Shown piece after piece: positions 37,692 to 43,482 of a stretch of DNA of 43,482 nt. This stretch comes from a virus, in the IMG/VR virus record IMGVR_UViG_3300032086_002967, positions 1 through 43,482 of that record; one strand, 5' to 3'. Every line of letters begins with the position of its first letter. The stretch's first letter is position 1. The notes beneath the pieces were generated by a model that saw only the letters and a list, made by a program, of their open reading frames with translations, did no database searches and had not been told where the DNA came from. A program made the translations under genes and the position numbers.

Positions 37692-39568
37692 TGTCTGTAG
37701 CGTACGACAATCATGTTAATTCCACAGGGTTTGGTGGCAATGTGACAATGAACATAACACCCGTCGCTGATCCATCGGGTGTTTGGGCTGGTGTTGCACA
37801 AGGTACTAACGATAATGACACTATAACCGGCGTGACTTATGGCGGTGTCGCTATGACCCGCGTTGCTCGATTTGTTGGAACCGGCGCAGAGCATACCGTA
37901 CATTATTTATATTTTTTAGGGTCAGGGATTCCGACCGGAAATCAAGATTGTGTAATTTCGGTCAGTTCTAATACAGGTAAACACTGCATTGTAATGACGT
38001 TAACGGCCTCGGCTGATACAGAAATTAACGTAACTGAGGAATTAATAGATTCTAGCAGTGAAACAAACCCGAGAGCAGTATTCGCAATCGGCGGCGTTGA
38101 ATCGTTTGTAGGTGAGATACTAACAAGTGGTTATTCACAAGTCACCAACATAAGCCCGATAGTACCAAACTGGTCAGACCGTGGTGAGGGTGACATGGGC
38201 GCTTTAGTCTCGGCTTTTTATACTTATGACATTGTTGGTACTGCCGATGTTACCTGTGGTTATGATAATACTGGCGGCGCGGAAGATGCACAGCTTTTTG
38301 CTTTTGCCATAAGCGAGGTAGCAGGCGGCGCAACCGTTACACCTGACGAAGTTAATCAGTCGCAAAGCGTTGATAGTCCGACGTTGACTCAAGACCACGC
38401 GCTGACACCCGACGAGGTTAACCAGTCGCAGACGATTGATAGTCCGACGATCAGTAGCGGTGTCTCTTTAAGTGTGGATAGTGTCAGCCAGTCACAGAGC
38501 ATCGATAGTCCGACGCTGACCCAAGAGCACGCGCTGACACCTGACGAAGTTAATCAGTCACAGACGATCGATAGTCCGACGCTGACCCAAGAGCACACGC
38601 TGACACCTGACGAAGTTAATCAGTCACAGACGATTGATAGTCCGACATTAACCCAAGACCACGTACTAACGCCTGACGAAGTTAATCAGTCACAGACGAT
38701 TGATAGTCCGACGTTGACCCAAGACCACGCGCTGACACCTGACGAAGTTAATCAGTCACAGACGATTGATAGTCCAGTACTAACGGCTGACGGTGCACTA
38801 ACGCCTGACGAGGTTAATCAGTCACAGAGCGTTGACAGTCCGACGTTGACCCAAGACCACGTACTAACGCCTGACGAGGTTAATCAGTCGCAGAGCGTTG
38901 AAAGTCCGAAGATGACCCAAGAGCACGCACTGACACCTGACGAGGTTAATCAGTCGCAGAGCGTTGATAGTCCGGTGCTTTCAATACAGGGTGTTTTAAC
39001 AGCGTTGAACGTCAACCAATTACAGAACATTGATAGCCCGACGTTAACCCAAGACCACGTATTAACGCCTGACGAAGTTAATCAGTCACAGACGATTGAT
39101 AGTCCGGCACTGTCTATTGCTTATGCGCTCATAACGGCAAATTTGAGCCAGTCACAGAGCATCGATAGCCCGACTATAACCGCCGACGGGTCTTTACTGC
39201 CCGACGAGGTTAACCAGTCGCAAAGCGTTGATAGTCCGACGCTGACCCAAGACCACGTATTAACGCCCGACGAGGTTAACCAATCGCAGACGATTGATAG
39301 TCCGGTGATTGTGGATAACGGGATCGCGTTATTGGTTGATGATTTGAACCAGCTACAAATATTAGATGCCACAACGTTAAATCAGATCAACGTTTTGCAA
39401 CCGGACAACATAACACAACAGCAAATTTTAGACGTGTCAAGGCTTGGCGGGGTGGTTATTGGTTATTATAACGCCGAAATTAGCATATTGACGGCGTATA
39501 ATGGTAATATTAAAATAGAAAACGCTCTGACGGGTGAAATCAAAGTGATCAACGCTCTAAATATATAG
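37691..39568 (+). CDS. repeat-rich fibre-like protein
   Basis: 625 aa. Residues 1-215 are a beta-sandwich head (SVAYDNHVNSTGFGGNVTMN, TLTASADTEINVT, FAFAISEV) of a type seen in phage tail proteins. From about 216 to 585 there are 17 units of 22 residues with consensus LTPDEVNQSQTIDSP-x-LTQ-x-H-x; the last units diverge. Residues 590-625 form a short beta tail (YYNAEISILTAYNGNIKIE). Probable extended stalk or adhesin on the virion. Repeat number is likely variable. Confidence 0.75.
   Translation: MSVAYDNHVNSTGFGGNVTMNITPVADPSGVWAGVAQGTNDNDTITGVTYGGVAMTRVARFVGTGAEHTVHYLYFLGSGIPTGNQDCVISVSSNTGKHCIVMTLTASADTEINVTEELIDSSSETNPRAVFAIGGVESFVGEILTSGYSQVTNISPIVPNWSDRGEGDMGALVSAFYTYDIVGTADVTCGYDNTGGAEDAQLFAFAISEVAGGATVTPDEVNQSQSVDSPTLTQDHALTPDEVNQSQTIDSPTISSGVSLSVDSVSQSQSIDSPTLTQEHALTPDEVNQSQTIDSPTLTQEHTLTPDEVNQSQTIDSPTLTQDHVLTPDEVNQSQTIDSPTLTQDHALTPDEVNQSQTIDSPVLTADGALTPDEVNQSQSVDSPTLTQDHVLTPDEVNQSQSVESPKMTQEHALTPDEVNQSQSVDSPVLSIQGVLTALNVNQLQNIDSPTLTQDHVLTPDEVNQSQTIDSPALSIAYALITANLSQSQSIDSPTITADGSLLPDEVNQSQSVDSPTLTQDHVLTPDEVNQSQTIDSPVIVDNGIALLVDDLNQLQILDATTLNQINVLQPDNITQQQILDVSRLGGVVIGYYNAEISILTAYNGNIKIENALTGEIKVINALNI
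38338..39455 (+). repeat. 66-bp coding repeat, about 17 units
   Basis: Period 66 bp (22 residues), several central units nearly identical at DNA level. A direct-repeat recombination hotspot inside the fibre gene. Confidence 0.9.
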
Positions 39569-39576
39569 GTGATAAT

Positions 39577-39945
39577 ATGGCTAAACTAATACCAGATGCT
39601 AACATCGATTTAATGTTAGATATCGTTGAGGGTGATGAGGTGCATGTTTGCGCCGGTCAACCGACAACGTTTGCGGAAGCAACAACAACTTTTAACTTAG
39701 CAACTCAAGCTATTTCAGGCGCTAATTATACTAAAGCCAACGGTGACACTAATGGACGTAAAAACACATTAGCACCACCGGCAGGCACAAGCATAACGGC
39801 GACCGGAACGGCGGATCATGTTGCTGTTACCACTACAACGGGTAGTGTTTTGGAGTTAGTTACTACAGTAACTAGCCAGTCATTAACGAGCGGGGGAACC
39901 GTCGATATTGGTTCATTCGATCACGAAATTGGAGACGCAGCATAA
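39577..39945 (+). CDS. small virion-like protein
   Basis: 122 aa, not recognised. Beta-rich and Thr/Ala-rich (NLATQAISGANYTKANGDTN, VAVTTTTGSVLELVTTVTS). Members of this kind follow fibre genes in several siphoviruses; perhaps a fibre tip or capsid-surface protein. One bp overlap with the next gene. Confidence 0.6.
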   Translation: MAKLIPDANIDLMLDIVEGDEVHVCAGQPTTFAEATTTFNLATQAISGANYTKANGDTNGRKNTLAPPAGTSITATGTADHVAVTTTTGSVLELVTTVTSQSLTSGGTVDIGSFDHEIGDAA

Positions 39946-40202
39946 TGAGCGAAATTAAACCTAAAAAAGTAGAGGTTGTAGAGCCTAACGGGGTTCGCGG
40001 CTGGGCGTTCAAGGCTGACGGTGTTGAGCGTTACGAGGGCGATGTTTTCACTCATCCTAACGGTCAGCATTATATCGACTTAGGTTGGTGTAAATGTGTG
40101 GAAACTGGCGAAGTTGGCGAAAGAAAAACCGGCGTTAGCAAGTTACAGCCGCATAACGTTAAAACGCCTTTAACGCCTAAGCCAGCCGGAAAATCCAAAT
40201 AA
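39945..40202 (+). CDS. hypothetical late protein
   Basis: 85 aa, not recognised. Basic C-terminal tail (KTPLTPKPAGKSK); central segment HYIDLGWCKCVETGEVGERK has a CxC. Overlaps both neighbours by one base (TAATG type). Confidence 0.55.
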   Translation: MSEIKPKKVEVVEPNGVRGWAFKADGVERYEGDVFTHPNGQHYIDLGWCKCVETGEVGERKTGVSKLQPHNVKTPLTPKPAGKSK

Positions 40203-40516
40203 TGAGTTGCGATCTAGTTTTAAATATTGATAATTCAGTGACGGTTAAATTAATTTTAACTAATCCTGAAACCGATCCGATCTATGTTAATGACGCCACA
40301 GTTACGGCCGAAATATTAGATATGGACGATACGGAAATTAGAACTAGTTTCGCTTTACCTTACGTAGTAGCTAGTGACGGTGTTTATAGAGAAACTATAA
40401 CGCCTGTCGCTGGTTTGACTAAGGGTGTAATGTATAAAGTTGTACTCGAGGCCACTGGTAGCGATGGTATCATTGGTAAATGGACAAAGAAAATAAAAGC
40501 AACTATAGCTAGTTAG
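40202..40516 (+). CDS. Ig-like late protein
   Basis: 104 aa, all-beta by pattern (VTVKLILTNPETDPIYVNDA, VYRETITPVAGLTKGVMYKV), with Ig-like strand spacing. Small Ig-like proteins often attach to capsid or tail surface. Its stop overlaps the convergent gene by 8 bp. Confidence 0.6.
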   Translation: MSCDLVLNIDNSVTVKLILTNPETDPIYVNDATVTAEILDMDDTEIRTSFALPYVVASDGVYRETITPVAGLTKGVMYKVVLEATGSDGIIGKWTKKIKATIAS

Positions 40517-40736
40517 TTGTTAAACCATAGTTCAACATTTCTAAAACTTCATCCCAGTAATGGGACTTTTTACCACCTTTAAACCACGACACCACCAAAC
40601 AACTAGATGCGCTAGCGTCAAAAATTCGGTCGTCGTTTGTGTAGAATGTAGAATCCCAAAAATTAAAAGAATCGTCATGCACAAACTCAATATTTAATTT
40701 TTTGACTAGCTTATTAACTTTTAGTTTTGTTGACAT
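40509..40736 (-). CDS. hypothetical protein
   Basis: 75 aa, not recognised. Convergent with the late operon, stop codons overlapping by 8 bp. Contains aromatic-rich FNFWDSTFYTNDDRIFDA and WFKGGKKSHYWDEVLEMLNY. It is directly downstream of a leftward promoter, so likely expressed early. Confidence 0.6.
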   Translation of the reverse strand: MSTKLKVNKLVKKLNIEFVHDDSFNFWDSTFYTNDDRIFDASASSCLVVSWFKGGKKSHYWDEVLEMLNYGLTTN

Positions 40737-40768
40737 TTAAAACCTTGACGTCTGATTACATTAAAACT

Positions 40769-40797
40769 ATTTTACTATAATTATTTTAATAAGTCAA
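40769..40797 (-). promoter_or_regulatory. leftward promoter, copy 3 of a shared element
   Basis: On the minus strand -35 TTGACT (40797-40792), 17-bp spacer, -10 TAAAAT (40774-40769). The DNA here (TTAAAACTATTTTACTATAA then TTATTTTAA) resembles the two rightward promoters at 8958 and 12077, with the opposite functional orientation. Confidence 0.55.
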
Positions 40798-40800
40798 GTT

Positions 40801-40965
40801 CTAATAACCTAGATTTCTTTTGAGTTCCTGTATTTTTTTAACGTTTCGTTCCCATCGACTAATGCACTTAGGCGGGTTAGGGTCGCGAACATGCCACGAT
40901 TTACCGCAAACGTGACATTGCAGTTCATTACAAACTCGAGTAGTTTGGTGGCTTAGTTTTTCCAT
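40801..40965 (-). CDS. small zinc-finger protein
   Basis: 54 aa starting MEKLSHQTTRVCNELQCHVC. CNELQCHVCGKSW and PPKCISRWERN hold four cysteines. The VCGKSW-x-V-x-DP-x-PP pattern is familiar from small phage zinc proteins. A longer start at 41034 would overlap the upstream gene by 82 bp, so I prefer ATG 40965, overlapping by 13 bp. Confidence 0.65.
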   Translation of the reverse strand: MEKLSHQTTRVCNELQCHVCGKSWHVRDPNPPKCISRWERNVKKIQELKRNLGY

Positions 40966-41165
40966 TGTCCGGTTGTAGCGTTGTATTGCGATAACTCTCG
41001 CTTTAGATCTGCTAGCAATTCTCTGTTTGACCATCTGTTAACATCTATATACCTTAGACGACCACGAACCAAAAAGGTCATTTGTTCAACTCGGATGTTA
41101 GCTTGTCTAATTGCCCTTTCAGCGTCGTTAACCGCCGCCGTCACTTCGTCGAATGTCACACTCAT
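40953..41165 (-). CDS. hypothetical coiled-coil protein
   Basis: 70 aa, not recognised. Helical N-terminus (VTFDEVTAAVNDAERAIRQA), basic middle and acidic/polar tail. Lies 2 bp after the polymerase stop; AGAGG is upstream of its ATG. Confidence 0.6.
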   Translation of the reverse strand: MSVTFDEVTAAVNDAERAIRQANIRVEQMTFLVRGRLRYIDVNRWSNRELLADLKRELSQYNATTGQWKN

Positions 41166-41167
41166 TT

Positions 41168-43297
41168 TTAATATCCTCTGACTGATCTAACTAAATCGTT
41201 TGTTTGGTCGATATAATATTGATAATTTATCGGGGCGGTTAAATCGTTCATATTGTTACAGGGTTTAGCCTCGAATCCTTTGTCAATAGCAAAGTACCTT
41301 TCGCCGTTTGGGTTTGATGGTAACGGTGGCATTATTTTAAACAGTTCAACACCGTGTAACTTTTCGGTGATATAGTACCTAGTTGTTTGCGATAGCGGTA
41401 CTTCAAGCTTGTCTAAAAACGGCGCTTTAGGATTTAACATTTTACCGATTAACCGGCTACTACGAGGCACTTTTGCACGCTTCATAAAATCAAAAACGTT
41501 ATTGTGGGATCTAATAAACGTTTCAGGATCAACACCGTGCAATAAAACCGCCTCGGCTGCTTTTTTGATGATCAGACCACCGTGATTTTTATGCCACGGT
41601 AATTCCCGCTTGTTGCTTCTGTCGTGCGCGAAAATACCCTTTCGTTTTAAATCACCGTTTGTTTTTTCAGCAATAAAATTATTAACATCTCTGACAAAAA
41701 ATCGTTTAAATTCAACATATTCTAATTCTAATAAAGTTAGCCTTTCCCAATCAGAACAGATTGTTTTAACAAAAGGTTCAACGTCTCGAGGCATTCTAAT
41801 AGTCAAACCGTCGGTGTTTATTTGGATCATTTCAATTTCAGGATGATCGGTTATTCGTTCAGCTAATAATGCTAGCAGTAATTGACCGTTAATCGTGACG
41901 GTCATCGTATATTTTGGGTCGTAAAAAGGGCTGTAAATACTGTTACTGTCACCATAAACACCATTTAACGCTAGTTTCAGCATTGCGTTTTCTGGCGACT
42001 TACTGTCTGTTACTTTTCGTTGCTCATACAGATCTTTATAAACCGAGCAAAAAGCATCACCTAAATGCTCAGGCGATAAACGATTAGCTATTGCTAAATT
42101 AGGATAGTAACTTTTAACGTCAATATCTAATATCATAAAAGTATCATCACTTTGAGCTATCTGAGGTTCACAGCAACCGTGTATGCCGCCTGTACCAAAG
42201 TCATATCTAAACCCACGATCTAAAACGTGCAAGTTGTCAGAGAAGTAAGACCGATCCGGCGTGACTAAATGCGGTGCGTGTTTTAACAAGTCGACTAACT
42301 TAACAGGCCGACCAGCATTGACGGCGGCGATCATTTTCTTCTTGACAGATCTAACCAGCGGGTGATCGTCATCATTGATCAAATCTTTAACATAAGCGGG
42401 GCTAATAGCTCGCACTTTAACCAATGATGGGTCTGAATAAACCGCCAGATCATAAGGTATTCTAAGATTATCAAAAGCACCTTTAGTCTGATAAATAATT
42501 TGCTTTTTAATAAAATCGTTCAACAGTTGAAATGGTTTAGATTTAAACTGAATGTAATCAAAAACACACTCGGACAAATTAATATTAGCTCTAATGGTCT
42601 GCCTTGGTTGTTTTTTATTTTCCGAGTCGCGATAAAAGCATAATTCCTCGCCTAATCTCATTATGAAATAGTCTTTGCCTATTTTAGTATCATTGTGGTT
42701 AGTGAAATTTTTACCTAATTTTATGGTTAACTGTTCGCGCATTTCGAGCGCCTCCACAGTTTCCATAAAAAACTTTTTAGTCTCACTAACATCGTGTTTA
42801 TTATAAGTGCCTAACGTGTCGAAACCTTCCACACCTATTGGTTGAGCCGGTTTAAACGGTAGATCTTCAAGGTTCCATGACAACATATTAAATTCTAAAG
42901 TTTTTAAGCTTGTTCGTCTTGCGGCGTTGTCGAAGTGATGTATTTTATAGAGGTCGACTTGATCGACTAACCAGTCAGATTCCCAGACTTGATGATCAAA
43001 ACTACTAAAACTAGTAATGATTGCCTGTGCTTTTTGAAATATCAAATTAACGTCACTGACGGCTTGAGTTACGATCATATGCAATATGGGATAATCGAAA
43101 CCAATATTATTATAACCGACTAATTTAGCATTACATTGCTGTAATTCAGAAATAAAAAAGACAAAATTATGATAATCGTTACGTCTTGTGCTTATTTCAA
43201 AAAACCATTTCGACCCTGTGGTTACATGCTCAAAAGCAGCAGTAAAAATATCGGGGTAAGTCTCAAAATCGTAGGCGTAATATTGATCTAAATTCAT
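41168..43297 (-). CDS. family B DNA polymerase
   Basis: 709 aa replicative polymerase with proofreading. Exo I YDFETYP (D10, E12), Exo II VGYNNIGFDYP (60-70), Exo III TYNKHDVSET (about 164-173). Polymerase motif A LDIDVKSYYPN (D393), motif B KLALNGVYG (441-449), motif C QINTDG (492-497). Motif C has NTD where most family B enzymes have DTD; the essential second Asp is kept. The segment SLKTLEFNM (about 130-138) is usual in phage PolB. No thumb-truncation seen; the length is at the short end. It is in the leftward operon after SSB, separated by a small hairpin. Confidence 0.9.
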   Translation of the reverse strand: MNLDQYYAYDFETYPDIFTAAFEHVTTGSKWFFEISTRRNDYHNFVFFISELQQCNAKLVGYNNIGFDYPILHMIVTQAVSDVNLIFQKAQAIITSFSSFDHQVWESDWLVDQVDLYKIHHFDNAARRTSLKTLEFNMLSWNLEDLPFKPAQPIGVEGFDTLGTYNKHDVSETKKFFMETVEALEMREQLTIKLGKNFTNHNDTKIGKDYFIMRLGEELCFYRDSENKKQPRQTIRANINLSECVFDYIQFKSKPFQLLNDFIKKQIIYQTKGAFDNLRIPYDLAVYSDPSLVKVRAISPAYVKDLINDDDHPLVRSVKKKMIAAVNAGRPVKLVDLLKHAPHLVTPDRSYFSDNLHVLDRGFRYDFGTGGIHGCCEPQIAQSDDTFMILDIDVKSYYPNLAIANRLSPEHLGDAFCSVYKDLYEQRKVTDSKSPENAMLKLALNGVYGDSNSIYSPFYDPKYTMTVTINGQLLLALLAERITDHPEIEMIQINTDGLTIRMPRDVEPFVKTICSDWERLTLLELEYVEFKRFFVRDVNNFIAEKTNGDLKRKGIFAHDRSNKRELPWHKNHGGLIIKKAAEAVLLHGVDPETFIRSHNNVFDFMKRAKVPRSSRLIGKMLNPKAPFLDKLEVPLSQTTRYYITEKLHGVELFKIMPPLPSNPNGERYFAIDKGFEAKPCNNMNDLTAPINYQYYIDQTNDLVRSVRGY

Positions 43298-43321
43298 TTA
43301 ATTATTATCTCACAAAAGACC

Positions 43322-43339
43322 CGACGCCGTTAAGCGTCG
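43322..43339 (-). terminator. hairpin between SSB and polymerase genes
   Basis: 6-bp stem (CGACGC and GCGTCG) with a 6-nt loop; followed on the minus strand by GGTCTTTTG, a weak T-tract. It could be an attenuator that lowers polymerase expression relative to SSB. Confidence 0.4.
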
Positions 43340-43349
43340 AGTTAGTTGG

Positions 43350-43482
43350 TTAAGGGTTTAAATAGTCTTGACCTGCCTGTTGCGGCATTTGCTGTTGCGG
43401 CATTTGCTGTTGCGGCATTTGCTGTTGCGGCATTTGCTGTTGCGGCATTTGCTGTTGCGGCATTTGCTGTTGCGGCATTTGC
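43350..43482 (-). CDS. ssDNA-binding protein, C-terminal part
   Basis: Last about 44 codons of the SSB gene: six QQQMP units, then QQAGQDYLNP and TAA at 43350. The start is at 646 on the other side of the contig junction. The tail lacks the acidic tip of classical SSBs and T7 gp2.5. Confidence 0.8.
   Translation of the reverse strand, partial: QMPQQQMPQQQMPQQQMPQQQMPQQQMPQQQMPQQAGQDYLNP
43385..43482. repeat. 15-bp tandem repeat encoding QQQMP, window end
   Basis: Six full units and 8 bases of a seventh, identical to the array at the window start. Joining the ends in phase needs an overlap of 8 plus a multiple of 15 bp. Confidence 0.95.

Noticed and set aside
37688-37903. Antisense gene under the fibre start
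   Set aside because: No ribosome site and it lies fully opposite a well-supported gene; the same applies to most minus-strand frames between 6589 and 39372.
38338-39455. CRISPR array or satellite in the 66-bp repeats
   Set aside because: Units are contiguous and encode in-frame 22-residue repeats.

Overview
This window is an essentially complete, circularly permuted genome of a tailed siphovirus (Caudoviricetes), about 43 kb, of a Gram-negative host. It is moderately AT-rich. The Gram-negative host is read from the two-component spanin pair (an Rz-like membrane coiled-coil protein with an embedded Rz1-like lipoprotein), the lambda J-like tail tip and the sigma70-type promoters; a marine gammaproteobacterium is my guess but is not proven. 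Both window ends lie in the same in-frame 15-bp tandem repeat, so the contig was cut inside the ssDNA-binding protein gene and the true repeat number is unknown. I see no integrase, excisionase, partition or CI-like repressor, and no tRNA.

Layout. Leftward block (2477 down to 1, then 43482 down to 40509): a hypothetical protein, a DUF2800 PD-(D/E)XK nuclease, a DUF2815-type ssDNA-binding protein with a QQQMP-repeat tail, a family B DNA polymerase and three small proteins. Rightward early block (2594-8974): SF2 helicase, DUF7768-like protein, VRR-NUC nuclease, orphan DNA methyltransferase, a truncated TetR-like DNA-binding protein and a primase-polymerase/SF3 helicase fusion. The blocks diverge from one intergenic region whose two promoters share a palindromic operator; a second copy of that operator sits in front of the TetR-like gene.

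Rightward accessory block (9020-16603): about thirty very small, mostly overlapping genes behind two near-identical promoters. It includes a secreted cysteine-rich repeat protein, three short genes of which two encode membrane-anchored coiled-coil proteins, and a run of genes separated by a conserved cassette that stops translation in all three frames, supplies a Shine-Dalgarno and restarts on tandem ATGs.

A 375-bp non-coding region (16604-16978) with iteron-like AAGTAGACAA repeats and an AT-rich core separates this from the late block (16979-40516): small and large terminase, portal, MuF-like protein, DUF2213 protease with a nested scaffold, decoration protein, major capsid protein, connector and neck proteins, tail tube, tail chaperone with a -1 frameshift, tape measure, tail-tip proteins including NlpC/P60 and a TipJ/J-like protein, GH108 endolysin, small membrane protein, spanins, a secreted beta-propeller-like protein, a 22-residue-repeat fibre protein and three small late proteins.

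How it works together: the divergent early operons together supply a nearly self-contained replisome (polymerase, primase-helicase, SSB, nucleases, helicase) under shared operators, the small-gene block is probably host-takeover or exclusion cargo, and the late operon builds and releases the virion. The most unusual features are the three-frame stop/start cassette, the paired operators, and the iteron region.
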